The translations under genes were made by a program, and so were the position numbers. Below are positions 55,115 through 63,932 of a DNA stretch of 64,000 nt, in pieces (the first letter of the stretch is position 1; the number at the start of each line of letters is the position of its first letter). The notes beneath the pieces are model-generated. The model was not told the DNA's origin. It searched no databases and was given only the letters and a program-made list of their open reading frames with translations. Source of the DNA: Gordonia rubripertincta (GTDB lineage: Bacteria; Actinomycetota; Actinomycetes; Mycobacteriales; Mycobacteriaceae); assembly GCF_038024875.1 (NCBI RefSeq), contig NZ_CP136136.1, positions 62,001 to 126,000 of the forward strand, read 5' to 3'.

Positions 55115-56665
55115 ATGACGTACGAGAACTCGACGACGCCCGACGGCGCCGAAGCACCGGCACCACCCCCGTGGCTGCAGTTCGCGCCGCCTCCGCAGGA
55201 GCCGGCGCCGGCTCCGGAGCCACCGTCGGCGGCTCGAACTCCCACGAACGACGGCCGCCAGACGGACCTTCCGCCGACCCCCGGTCACGCGCCGTCGAAT
55301 CGAGTTCCGTCGCCTCACCCCGACGCACCGCGCCCACCGGAGGAAGCAGCTGCCGATCCGGTCGGTCCCGGTCCCGAGACGTGGACACACGGCCCCGCCG
55401 ACCCCGCCGGTCGCCAGACCCCGCCGCCACCGGAGCCCACCCGTTTCCCCGGCCCACCCCCGCCGCCGGGACCGGACTTCCAGGCGCCGCACGCCGGACC
55501 GTCCTTCGAGCCGGGACCCGTGCCCCCGTTCGGCCAGGCACCCCCGCCGGCGGCGCACGAGCCGCCGCCGTTCCCGCAGCCCGGGTCTCCCGGCCCCGCA
55601 CAGCACGCCGGACCGCCGGTCGGGAACGGCCAGATGCCGCCGGGACAGTTCAGTCCGGGCACCGGACCCGCCCCCGCGTATGCACCCCAGCAGGCGCCCG
55701 GGGGCTACGGCCCGCCACCGGGTGGCCCGTCGCTGGACGAGGTCGCACTGATCCGCAAGGCCCGGCGCGCACCGAGCCGTGGCTGGCGACGCGCCGTTCA
55801 CACCTTGTCGGCCGGTGCCATCAATCCCGGTGAGTCGCAGGGCGACATCGCCTATCAGCAGCTGCTCGAACGCGTGAACCGGCCCGTGCGCGGCGACTAC
55901 CGCATCGCAGTCCTGTCGCTGAAGGGCGGTGTCGGCAAGACCACGACCACCGTCGGTCTCGGCTCGACCTTCGCGTCCCTGCGCGGCGACCGGGTGATCG
56001 CGGTCGACGCCAACCCCGACCTCGGCACGCTCGCCCAGCGCATCCCGCAGCAGACCCGTTCGACGGTGCGCGACCTGCTTGCCGACCAGAACGTCTACCG
56101 CTACTCCGACGTCCGGGCGCACACGTCCCAGGCCCCGAGCCGCCTGGAAGTCCTTGCCTCCGAACGCGATCCGGCGATGGCAGAGGCATTCAACGAGGAC
56201 GAGTACCGCGGCGTCGTCACCATCCTCCAGCGGTTCTACAACATCATCATCACCGACTGCGGCACCGGCCTGAGCCACTCGGCGATGAACGGTGTCCTCG
56301 ACCTCGCGAACACGATCATCCTGGTCAGCTCGCCGGCGCTCGACGGCGCGCGCAGTGCGGGCGCCACCCTGGACTGGCTCGAAGCCCACGGTTTCGGGCA
56401 CCTCGTGTCGCGGGCCGTCGTCGTACTGAGCTCCTCGCGTCCGGGGTCGTCGACCATCGACACCGATCAGCTCGGTCAGCATTTCCTCACCCGGTGCCGT
56501 GCGGTCCACAAGATCCCGTTCGACGACCATCTCGCCGAGGGCGCCGACGTCGACCTCGAACTGATGTCGAAGGCCGCCAAGCGGTCGTTCGTCGAACTCG
56601 CGGCCACCATCGCCGACGACTTCTCGGGCACCACGCTGCCGCGCGAAGAGCCGTACCCCGGGTAG
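55115..56665 (+). CDS. EspI-like MinD/ParA-type ATPase with Pro-rich N-terminus
   Basis: A 516-residue protein. Residues 1-210 are a low-complexity Pro/Gly/Ala region; 250-500 form a MinD-like ATPase with the deviant Walker A SLKGGVGKTTTT (about 269), a DANPDLGTLAQRI segment and ITDCGTGLSH (Walker B). EspI of ESX-1 has the same two-part design and down-regulates secretion when ATP is low. It is divergent from the ESX genes. GAGGA precedes ATG 55115. Confidence 0.82.
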   Translation: MTYENSTTPDGAEAPAPPPWLQFAPPPQEPAPAPEPPSAARTPTNDGRQTDLPPTPGHAPSNRVPSPHPDAPRPPEEAAADPVGPGPETWTHGPADPAGRQTPPPPEPTRFPGPPPPPGPDFQAPHAGPSFEPGPVPPFGQAPPPAAHEPPPFPQPGSPGPAQHAGPPVGNGQMPPGQFSPGTGPAPAYAPQQAPGGYGPPPGGPSLDEVALIRKARRAPSRGWRRAVHTLSAGAINPGESQGDIAYQQLLERVNRPVRGDYRIAVLSLKGGVGKTTTTVGLGSTFASLRGDRVIAVDANPDLGTLAQRIPQQTRSTVRDLLADQNVYRYSDVRAHTSQAPSRLEVLASERDPAMAEAFNEDEYRGVVTILQRFYNIIITDCGTGLSHSAMNGVLDLANTIILVSSPALDGARSAGATLDWLEAHGFGHLVSRAVVVLSSSRPGSSTIDTDQLGQHFLTRCRAVHKIPFDDHLAEGADVDLELMSKAAKRSFVELAATIADDFSGTTLPREEPYPG

Positions 56666-56674
56666 ACCGACTCG

Positions 56675-57370
56675 TCAGCGCGTTTCCCGCGGGGCCTGAT
56701 CCCCGGGCGGGGTCGGGTCCACCGCTGCGACGACGCCCTGCCGGCGTCTCGTCGCCCGCCACCGGCGCGCGACGTGGACGGCCATCGGCACCACCACGGT
56801 GAGCACCGAGGCGACGATCAGGATCTCGATGTTGTCGCGGACGATCGGCACATTGCCCAGCAGGTAGCCGGCCACGATGATCCCGCCCGCCCACGTGAAG
56901 CTGCCCAGGACGCTGAAGAAGGTGAACGCCCGGTAGGACATCCCACTGAAACCCGCGGTGAGGGGCACCAGCGTTCGGACGATACCGATGAACCGGCCGA
57001 AGAAGACCGTCAACGACCCGAAGCGGTCGAAGAAGGCGTTGGTCCGCGCCACATACTGTGGCCCGATGCGCTGCATCATCCGACCCTCGACGACGCTTCG
57101 GCCCAGGCGTCGGCCGATGAGGTAGCCGCACTGGTCCCCGGCGATCGCGGCCAGCGCCACCAGGGGGACCACCAGCCAGACCGATGCGAACGGGTCCGGC
57201 TGTGCGGCGAACACCCCCGCGGTGAACAACAGCGAGTCCCCGGGAAAGATCACACCGAACAGCAACCCGGTCTCGACGAAGACCAGCACGCACAGGCCGA
57301 CCAGGCCACCGGTGGCCACGAAGGCCTCGACGTCGAACGGATTCATCAGGCCCCACAGTAGATGGTTCAT
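56675..57370 (-). CDS. DedA-family (VTT-domain) membrane protein
   Basis: A 231-residue membrane protein with about five helices. It has FGVIFPGDSLLFTAGVFAA, the glycine-rich GDQCGYLIGRRLG, and the C-terminal FGRFIGIVRTLVPLTAG, which is a DedA signature. DedA proteins act in lipid flipping and membrane homeostasis. The start is ATG 57370 (another ATG at 57346 is possible). The upstream part of the frame is not protein-like. Confidence 0.85.
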   Translation of the reverse strand: MNHLLWGLMNPFDVEAFVATGGLVGLCVLVFVETGLLFGVIFPGDSLLFTAGVFAAQPDPFASVWLVVPLVALAAIAGDQCGYLIGRRLGRSVVEGRMMQRIGPQYVARTNAFFDRFGSLTVFFGRFIGIVRTLVPLTAGFSGMSYRAFTFFSVLGSFTWAGGIIVAGYLLGNVPIVRDNIEILIVASVLTVVVPMAVHVARRWRATRRRQGVVAAVDPTPPGDQAPRETR

Positions 57371-57536
57371 GCAGGTGAGAGCGGTGATCCGACCGAACGA
57401 CCCCACCGGCGGCGGTGGCATCCCGACAAGTGGCCGGCCTCGGCATCCGTCCCACCCGACCGCCGACGCGCGAACCATCTTCAGGTGGGGTTTACTCGAC
57501 CGTAAGCAGCACACCTCGAGAAAAGGGGGAACCACA

Positions 57537-58607
57537 ATGCCGTCGAAGACCCCCGGTCCGTCGAAGCCACCGGCTCCGACCCTTCGGCCCGTCTCGGACA
57601 CCGACGTCCGCATCGAATACCACACCATCCACGGCTACCGACGCGCCTACCGGATCGCCGGCAGCGGCCCGGCACTCCTGCTCATCCACGGGATCGGCGA
57701 CAACTCGTCGACCTGGGACGAGGTCATCCCGATCCTGGCGCAGCACTACACGGTCATCGCGCCGGACCTCCTCGGTCACGGCCGCTCCGACAAGCCGCGC
57801 GCCGACTACTCGGTCCCCGCGTTCGCCAACGGCATGCGCGACCTGCTGGTCGTCCTGGGTTACTCGAAGGTCACCGTCGTCGGCCATTCGCTCGGCGGCG
57901 GTGTGGCGATGCAGTTCTGCTACCAGTTCCCGCGCTTCGTCGAACGCCTCGTCCTCGTCGCGGCCGGCGGCGTGACTCGGGAGGTCAATCCCGCCCTGCG
58001 CCTCATCTCGCTGCCCGTCGTGCACCAGGCCCTGTCCGCGCTGCGGATCCCGGGCGTCGTACCGGGCCTACGACTAACGGCCAAGGCCGTCGCGGCCGCG
58101 CCGGTACTCCCGTTCGCACCGGTGACCGCGACGCCGAAACGCCTGCTCGCCGATCACGAGGACCTGATGCGCGTCCTCGGCGATCTCGCCGACCCGACCG
58201 CCTACGCGGCATTCCTGCGGACGCTCCGAGCCGTGGTCGACTGGCGCGGGCAGTCGGTCACCATGCTCGACCGCTGTTATCTCACCGAACGGCTCCCCGT
58301 ACTGCTCGTCTGGGGCGACGAGGACATCGTCATCCCCTATCACCACGCCGAACTCGCCCACTCCGCGATTCCCCACTCCGAGCTCGAAACCTTCGAGGGC
58401 TCAGGCCATTTCCCGTTCCGGGATGATCCGGAACGCTTCTGCCGCGTGGTCATCGACTTCATCACCCGGCACGAGGCCATCGTGTTCGACCCGCTGAACT
58501 GGCGGCATCTGTTGTCCGAGGGAGCTCACCCGCAGGACTTCATCGACGACGAGGACACGCTCGAAGTCGTCATGGAGGCCTTCGAGGACGAGCGCAACGC
58601 GACCTGA
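57537..58607 (+). CDS. Alpha/beta hydrolase
   Basis: A 356-residue alpha/beta-fold hydrolase. The oxyanion region is LLIHGIGDNSSTW; the nucleophile is S118 in VVGHSLGGG; the acid is in VLLVWGDEDIVIP and the base in EGSGHFPF. A C-terminal extension of about 40 residues follows the core. The substrate may be an ester, lipid or epoxide. AAAAGGGGGA precedes ATG 57537. It is divergent from the DedA gene across 166 bases. Confidence 0.85.
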   Translation: MPSKTPGPSKPPAPTLRPVSDTDVRIEYHTIHGYRRAYRIAGSGPALLLIHGIGDNSSTWDEVIPILAQHYTVIAPDLLGHGRSDKPRADYSVPAFANGMRDLLVVLGYSKVTVVGHSLGGGVAMQFCYQFPRFVERLVLVAAGGVTREVNPALRLISLPVVHQALSALRIPGVVPGLRLTAKAVAAAPVLPFAPVTATPKRLLADHEDLMRVLGDLADPTAYAAFLRTLRAVVDWRGQSVTMLDRCYLTERLPVLLVWGDEDIVIPYHHAELAHSAIPHSELETFEGSGHFPFRDDPERFCRVVIDFITRHEAIVFDPLNWRHLLSEGAHPQDFIDDEDTLEVVMEAFEDERNAT

Positions 58608-58655
58608 GTGCACGCACCCGCGTCCTGCGTCACAGGTCTGTGCCACGATGAGTCC

Positions 58656-59162
58656 ATGACCTACCCGGGCGACGGGCCGGACAGCACAAAGCCGTTCGGC
58701 CACCCACCTTCCGAATACGACTCGAGCCCGGGTTTCGCCGTGCCCGGGTACGATGCGGCACAAGCGAATCCGGCACCGTATCAGTACGGCGCCGCACCGG
58801 CCCCCGAGCAACCGCTCGTCGTCATCGGTGACATCACATGCACCCGGAATCACGTCATCACGCCGTCGGGTACCTGCCCGATCGCCGGCACCCAGTGGAT
58901 CGTCACCGACATGTCCGTGTCGACCGAACGGATGTCACAGACGGGTCTGGTACTGGCCATCGTGGGGTTCTTCATGGTGTGCTTTCTCAGCCTGCTGTTC
59001 CTGCTGATGAAGGAACGCAGTACCACCGGATACATCCAGGTGACCGTGCGCGGCGCGGGCGGCTTCCTGCACGTCACCAACATCCCGGCGTACTCGCCGG
59101 TCACCATGGGTGACGTCTCGGGTCGCGTCAACTACGCCCGCACCCTTGCCGCGATGGCCTGA
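58656..59162 (+). CDS. Single-helix membrane protein of unknown function
   Basis: A 168-residue protein with an N-terminal Pro/Tyr-rich region and a folded part with two cysteines (VVIGDITCTRNHVITPSGTC). It includes one helix (about 108-126, LVLAIVGFFMVCFLSLLFLL). A C-terminal hydrophilic segment (GYIQVTVRGAGGFLHVTNI) ends it. ATG 58656 has weak upstream purines. The next gene also has a Tyr/Gly/Pro-rich start, so the two may act together. Confidence 0.65.
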   Translation: MTYPGDGPDSTKPFGHPPSEYDSSPGFAVPGYDAAQANPAPYQYGAAPAPEQPLVVIGDITCTRNHVITPSGTCPIAGTQWIVTDMSVSTERMSQTGLVLAIVGFFMVCFLSLLFLLMKERSTTGYIQVTVRGAGGFLHVTNIPAYSPVTMGDVSGRVNYARTLAAMA

Positions 59163-59213
59163 CCGCCCGCCCCACGACGACACCACGCAGGACACACCGA
59201 GGAGGACCGACCG

Positions 59214-59843
59214 ATGACCAGCCCGGAGAACCCCGGCGACAAGCCGTACGACTTCGTCAAGAAGCCCCCGACCGGGGACACCTCCCAACCGGGCACCCCC
59301 GCCTACGGCACCGACCCGAACGCGGGATACGCACCGCCGTCCTACGGAACGGCCGACGGTGCCTCGCAGGGATACGACGCTCAGCAGGGCTACGGGGCAC
59401 CGCAGGGATATGACGCCCAGCAGCCATACGGGACCGGTCAGCAGTACGGGGCCGGACAGTACGGCGCACCCCAATACGGTGCTCCGTCGTACGGTGCGCC
59501 CCAGTACGGCGCACCGGCCGGCTATGGATATCCCGGGGCGCCGGACCCGACCGCGCCGTACGGCCGCGACCCCGCGACCGGCGAGCCGCTCTCGGACAAG
59601 TCGAAGCTCGTGGCGGGTCTGCTGCAGATCTTCCTGGGCACGCTCGGCGTCGGCCGTTTCTACATCGGCGACAACACCATCGGCGGCATCCAACTCGGCC
59701 TGACGATCATCGGCTACATCACCGCGATCTTCCTCATCGGGTTCGTGCTGATCTTCGGTGTCGCGATCTGGGCGCTCGTCGACGGCATCATGATGCTGAC
59801 CGGAAGTGTCCGCGACAAGAACGGCCTGAAGCTCGGGAACTAG
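59214..59843 (+). CDS. TM2-domain membrane protein with YGAPQ repeats
   Basis: A 209-residue protein. The first 130 residues are low-complexity with repeats of the YGAPQYGAP type; the end carries two helices with the TM2-domain motif LLQIFLGTLGVGRFYIGDN ... GLTIIGYITAI and VDGIMMLTG. TM2 proteins are a widespread family of unknown function. GAGGAGG precedes ATG 59214. It converges with truA, whose stop overlaps by four bases. Confidence 0.82.
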   Translation: MTSPENPGDKPYDFVKKPPTGDTSQPGTPAYGTDPNAGYAPPSYGTADGASQGYDAQQGYGAPQGYDAQQPYGTGQQYGAGQYGAPQYGAPSYGAPQYGAPAGYGYPGAPDPTAPYGRDPATGEPLSDKSKLVAGLLQIFLGTLGVGRFYIGDNTIGGIQLGLTIIGYITAIFLIGFVLIFGVAIWALVDGIMMLTGSVRDKNGLKLGN

Positions 59844-60730
59844 CCGCCGCAGCAACCGGTGGACCCGCGCACGTCGCGGGTCACCGTGTTGCGGGCGGCC
59901 AGTTCGTCGTCGGCGGGATAGTCGACGCCGACCAGACACAGTCCCCTGGCCTCGGCCACCGGCACCCGCGGGCTGCGTGCTTTCTCGGCCAACAGAGCGC
60001 GGCACCAGTCGACGCTCCGCCGACCGTCGCCGACGCTGGCGACCGCACCGACCAGCGAGCGCACCATCGACCAGCAGAACGCGTCCGCGCTGACCTCGCC
60101 GACGAGGACGCCGTCCTGGTCACGGGTCCACGAGAAGCGCTGCAGGTCGCGGATCGTGGTCGCGCCCTCACGCCGGCGGCAGAACGCGGCGAAGTCGTTC
60201 AGTCCCAACAGCTCCGACGACGCGGCGTTCATCGCGTCGATGTCGAGGGGGCGACGCCAGGTCGCGGTCGTGCGGGCCACCACGGGTTCCGGTCCCCACC
60301 GCGAGTCGTCGAGCCGATAGCGGTAGTGGCGTCGTAACGCGGAAAAACGCGCATCGAATGCGTCCGGGACCACCCGAACCTCTTTCACCCGGACGTCGTC
60401 CGGGCACATCTTCGCCAGCCGACCGACCAGCGTCGACGGGTCCCCGGCGATCGACCGGGTATCCAGCGCCGACCGCGGGACGACGGCATGCGCGACCTGC
60501 CCCGTCGCGTGGACCCCGGCGTCGGTCCGGCCTGCCACCGTCAGCCGGACCGGCACCCGCAGGATCGTCGACAAGCGGGTCTCGAGTTCCTCGCACACAC
60601 TGCGCTGCCCGATCTGCCGTGCCCACCCGGCGTAATCGGTGCCGTCGTAACCGAGGTCGAAGCGCAGACGACAGAACCCGCCGGCACCGGAATCCGGGCC
60701 GACGGGTTCGGTCAGCAGTTCTCGACTCAG
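59840..60730 (-). CDS. truA: tRNA pseudouridine(38-40) synthase TruA
   Basis: An enzyme that makes pseudouridine 38-40 in the tRNA anticodon stem-loop. The core begins FDLGYDGTDYAGWARQ and has the catalytic aspartate in AGRTDAGVHATGQV; later blocks are SALRRHYRYRL and FCWSMVRSLVGAV. It follows rplQ. No ATG, GTG or TTG occurs between the rplQ stop and the conserved core, so the listed start is a CTG at 60730; the nearest ATG (60826) would overlap rplQ by 92 bases. Confidence 0.85.
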   Translation of the reverse strand: MSRELLTEPVGPDSGAGGFCRLRFDLGYDGTDYAGWARQIGQRSVCEELETRLSTILRVPVRLTVAGRTDAGVHATGQVAHAVVPRSALDTRSIAGDPSTLVGRLAKMCPDDVRVKEVRVVPDAFDARFSALRRHYRYRLDDSRWGPEPVVARTTATWRRPLDIDAMNAASSELLGLNDFAAFCRRREGATTIRDLQRFSWTRDQDGVLVGEVSADAFCWSMVRSLVGAVASVGDGRRSVDWCRALLAEKARSPRVPVAEARGLCLVGVDYPADDELAARNTVTRDVRGSTGCCGG

Positions 60731-60734
60731 TCGA

Positions 60735-61304
60735 CTACTTCTTGTCGTCGTTTGCGTCGGTCGCTTCTTCCGCCTCGACGGCGGTGGCAGCGGTCGACTC
60801 GTCGTCGACGGCCTCGGCGACAGCATCGGCGTTGGCGACCTCGGCGTCGGTGGCGTCGGCCTCGACGGCCTCCACCACGTTCTCGGTCTCCGCAGCCTTC
60901 TTCGAAGCGGCGACACGGGTCGCGCGAGAAGCCTCGCTCGACGCGGTGGTCTCGCGCACCAGCTCGATCACGGCCATGGGGGCGTTGTCACCCTTGCGCG
61001 GCAGCGTCTTGATGATGCGGGTGTAGCCACCGTTGCGATCGGCGAAGAACGGGCCGATCTCATCGAACAGCGTGTGCACGACGTCCTTGTTGCGGATGTC
61101 CTTCAGCACCTCACGGCGGTTGGCCAGCTTGCCGGCCTTGGCGTGGGTGATGATCTTCTCCGCGTACGGGCGCAGGCGCTTGGCCTTGGCCTCGGTGGTG
61201 GTGATGCGGCCGTGCTCGAAGAGCGAGGTGGCGAGGTTCGCCAGCATCGCTTTCTGGTGGCTGGCCGACCCGCCGAGGCGGGCACCCTTGGTGGGCTTGG
61301 GCAT
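60735..61304 (-). CDS. rplQ: 50S ribosomal protein L17
   Basis: Residues 1-120 are L17 (MPKPTKGARLGGSASHQKAM, LFEHGRITTTEAKAKRLRPY). After it comes an acidic, alanine-rich tail of about 65 residues (EVANADAVAEAVDDE), a feature of actinobacterial L17. It follows rpoA, as in most operons. Confidence 0.96.
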   Translation of the reverse strand: MPKPTKGARLGGSASHQKAMLANLATSLFEHGRITTTEAKAKRLRPYAEKIITHAKAGKLANRREVLKDIRNKDVVHTLFDEIGPFFADRNGGYTRIIKTLPRKGDNAPMAVIELVRETTASSEASRATRVAASKKAAETENVVEAVEADATDAEVANADAVAEAVDDESTAATAVEAEEATDANDDKK

Positions 61305-61385
61305 TGTCTTCTCCTAGGAGGACTCCCGATCACTCGAGCGGAAGTCAGGGTTTGGGCGAGCGTGACAGCTTGCCGCTGGAAGCGA

Positions 61386-62438
61386 CTAGAGCTGTTCGGT
61401 TTCGGCGAAATCCTCACCGGAATCGGCGTCGAACGACGCGTCCTCGGACCACGTACCGGTGGCGGGGTCGTATCCGGCGACCTGCGACGGATCGAAGCTG
61501 GCCGGGCTGTCCTTGAGGGACAGGCCGAGCGCGTGCAGCTTGACCTTGACCTCGTCGATCGACTTCTGGCCGAAGTTGCGGATGTCGAGCAGATCCGACT
61601 CGGTCCGGGCAACCAGCTCGCCGACGGTGTGAACACCCTCGCGCTTGAGGCAGTTGTACGAACGGACGGTCAGCTCCAGATCCTCGATCGGCAGGCTGAA
61701 CGACGCGATGTGGTCGGCCTCCGCCGGAGACGGTCCGATCTCGATGCCCTCGGCCTCGACGTTGAGCTCCCGGGCGAGCCCGAAGAGCTCCACCAGGGTC
61801 TTGCCCGCCGACGCCAGCGCGTCACGCGCGCTGATCGAGTTCTTGGTCTCCACGTCGAGCACGAGCCGATCGAAGTCGGTGCGCTGCTCGACACGGGTGG
61901 CCTCGACCTTGTAGGTCACCTTGAGCACCGGCGAGTAGATCGAGTCGACCGGGATACGGCCGATCTCGGCACCCGACGCTTTGTTCTGCACGGCCGGCAC
62001 GTAGCCGCGGCCCCGCTCGACGACGAGCTCGATCTCGAGCTTGCCCTTGTCGTTCAGGGTGGCGATGTGCAGATCGGGGTTGTGCACGGTGACACCGGCC
62101 GGGGGCACGATGTCGGCGCCGGTGACGGTGCCCGGACCCTGCTTGCGCACGTACATGGTGACCGGCTCGTCCTCGTCCGAGGAGACCACGAGGCCCTTGA
62201 GGTTCAGGATGATGTCGGTGACGTCTTCCTTGACCCCGGGGACGGTGGTGAACTCGTGGAGGACACCGTCGATGCGGATGCTGGTGATGGCTGCACCCGG
62301 GATCGAGCTGAGCAGGGTACGACGCAGCGAGTTACCGAGGGTGTAACCGAAGCCCGGCTCGAGCGGTTCGATGACGAACTTCGACCGGTTCTCGGCGATG
62401 ACTTCCTCGGTGAGGGTGGGTCGCTGTGAGATGAGCAT
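61386..62438 (-). CDS. rpoA: RNA polymerase alpha subunit
   Basis: The alpha subunit, 350 residues. The N-terminal assembly domain has GFGYTLGNSLRRTLLSSIPGAAI in part, and the C-terminal domain (LTVRSYNCLKREGVHTVGEL, GQKSIDEVKVKL) contacts UP elements and activators. The tail is acidic. Confidence 0.97.
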   Translation of the reverse strand: MLISQRPTLTEEVIAENRSKFVIEPLEPGFGYTLGNSLRRTLLSSIPGAAITSIRIDGVLHEFTTVPGVKEDVTDIILNLKGLVVSSDEDEPVTMYVRKQGPGTVTGADIVPPAGVTVHNPDLHIATLNDKGKLEIELVVERGRGYVPAVQNKASGAEIGRIPVDSIYSPVLKVTYKVEATRVEQRTDFDRLVLDVETKNSISARDALASAGKTLVELFGLARELNVEAEGIEIGPSPAEADHIASFSLPIEDLELTVRSYNCLKREGVHTVGELVARTESDLLDIRNFGQKSIDEVKVKLHALGLSLKDSPASFDPSQVAGYDPATGTWSEDASFDADSGEDFAETEQL

Positions 62439-62526
62439 TTCGTTTTCTCCTTTGGCCGCCCGCCATATGACGACCTAGAAAGTGAACCGAACAGCAGGTA
62501 GCTGTCGGGCTGGTCTTGCTCGAGGA

Positions 62527-63132
62527 CTACTTGGAGTAGAACTCGACGATGAGCTGTTCCTGCAGCGGGACCTCGATCTGAGCGCGCTCGGGCACGGAGT
62601 GCACGAGGATGCGCAGGGTCGAGGGCACGACCTGGAGCCAGCCCGGGACCGGACGATCGCCGACGAGCTCCTTGGCGATCTGGAACGGGACGGTCTGCAG
62701 CGACTTCGGACGGACGTCGATGATGTCGTACTGGCTGACGCGGTAGCTGGGGACGTCGACCTTCACACCGTTGACGGTGAAGTGGCCGTGGCTGACCAGC
62801 TGGCGAGCCTGACGACGGGTCCGCGCGATGCCCGAGCGGTACACGACGTTGTCGAGGCGAGTCTCGAGGAGCTTCAGCAGTTCGTCACCGGTCTTGCCGG
62901 TGCGACGGTTGGCTTCCTCGAAGTAGCGACGGAACTGCTTCTCCATGACGCCGTAGGTGAAGCGCGCCTTCTGCTTCTCCTGCAGCTGGAGCAGGTATTC
63001 GCTCTCCTTGATCCGCGAGCGACCGTGCTGGCCGGGCGGGTAGGGGCGACGCTCGAATGCGGCGTCACCACCGATCAGGTCGACGCGAAGGCGACGAGAC
63101 TTCTTTGTTGCGGGGCCGGTATAACGAGCCAT
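62527..63132 (-). CDS. rpsD: 30S ribosomal protein S4
   Basis: The protein has 201 residues. S4 initiates 30S assembly. It has the S4 RNA-binding domain (LDNVVYRSGIARTRRQARQL, VSHGHFTVNG) and the typical end of actinobacterial S4. It lies between rpsK and rpoA. Confidence 0.97.
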   Translation of the reverse strand: MARYTGPATKKSRRLRVDLIGGDAAFERRPYPPGQHGRSRIKESEYLLQLQEKQKARFTYGVMEKQFRRYFEEANRRTGKTGDELLKLLETRLDNVVYRSGIARTRRQARQLVSHGHFTVNGVKVDVPSYRVSQYDIIDVRPKSLQTVPFQIAKELVGDRPVPGWLQVVPSTLRILVHSVPERAQIEVPLQEQLIVEFYSK

Positions 63133-63156
63133 TTTCTCTGTTCCTCCCTTTCCCGA

Positions 63157-63564
63157 CTAGACCCGACGCCGCTTGGGCGGACGGCAACCGTTGTGCGGCT
63201 GCGGGGTGACATCGGAAATGGTGCCGACCTCGAGGCCGGCTGCCTGCAGGGAGCGGATCGCGGTCTCGCGACCCGAACCCGGTCCCTTGACGAAAACGTC
63301 GACCTTCTTGACGCCGTGCTCCTGGGCCTTGCGCGCAGCGTTCTCGGCCGCGAGCTGAGCCGCGAACGGGGTGCTCTTGCGCGAGCCCTTGAAACCGACG
63401 TGGCCCGACGACGCCCAGCTGATGATGTTTCCACTGGGATCGCTGATCGACACGATGGTGTTGTTGAACGTCGACTTGATGTGCGCGTGGCCGTGCGGGA
63501 CGTTCTTCTTATCGCGACGGCGGGTGCCCTTCTTGGGGCCTGCGCTACGTGACTTCGGAGGCAT
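63157..63564 (-). CDS. rpsK: 30S ribosomal protein S11
   Basis: The protein has 135 residues. It includes HIKSTFNNTIVSISDPSGN and the RNA-contact end DVTPQPHNGCRPPKRRRV. ATG 63564 overlaps the rpsM stop by one base (TAATG). Confidence 0.97.
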   Translation of the reverse strand: MPPKSRSAGPKKGTRRRDKKNVPHGHAHIKSTFNNTIVSISDPSGNIISWASSGHVGFKGSRKSTPFAAQLAAENAARKAQEHGVKKVDVFVKGPGSGRETAIRSLQAAGLEVGTISDVTPQPHNGCRPPKRRRV

Positions 63565-63932
63565 TACTTCTTCTTCCCGGCGATGGTCTTCTTCGGGCCC
63601 TTACGAGTGCGGGCATTGGTCTTGGTGCGCTGTCCACGGACGGGCAGTCCGCGACGGTGGCGCAGACCCTGGTAGCAGCCGATCTCGATCTTGCGACGGA
63701 TATCGGCCTGCACCTCGCGACGCAGGTCACCCTCGACCTTCACCGAGGCTTCGATGTACTCACGCAGCTTCGAGACGTCTGCGTCGGTGAGATCCTTGGC
63801 GCGGAGGTCTGCGGACAGACCGGTGGCAGCCAGGATCTCCTTGGAGGTGGTACGTCCAACTCCGTAGATGTAGGTCAGTGCGATCTCCAGCCGCTTTTCG
63901 CGGGGGAGATCCACACCAGCAACACGTGCCAT
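63564..63932 (-). CDS. rpsM: 30S ribosomal protein S13
   Basis: The protein has 122 residues. Its N-terminus MARVAGVDLPREKRLEIALT and the basic end GQRTKTNARTRKGPKKT are typical. The operon continues to the right of the window, where rpmJ and infA are expected. Confidence 0.97.
   Translation of the reverse strand: MARVAGVDLPREKRLEIALTYIYGVGRTTSKEILAATGLSADLRAKDLTDADVSKLREYIEASVKVEGDLRREVQADIRRKIEIGCYQGLRHRRGLPVRGQRTKTNARTRKGPKKTIAGKKK

Noticed and set aside
54777..55118. Plus-strand open frame opposite the small ESX gene
   Set aside because: It has no ribosome binding site and no recognisable family, and it would overlap the EspI start. The minus-strand frame has the codon bias and the operon overlaps.
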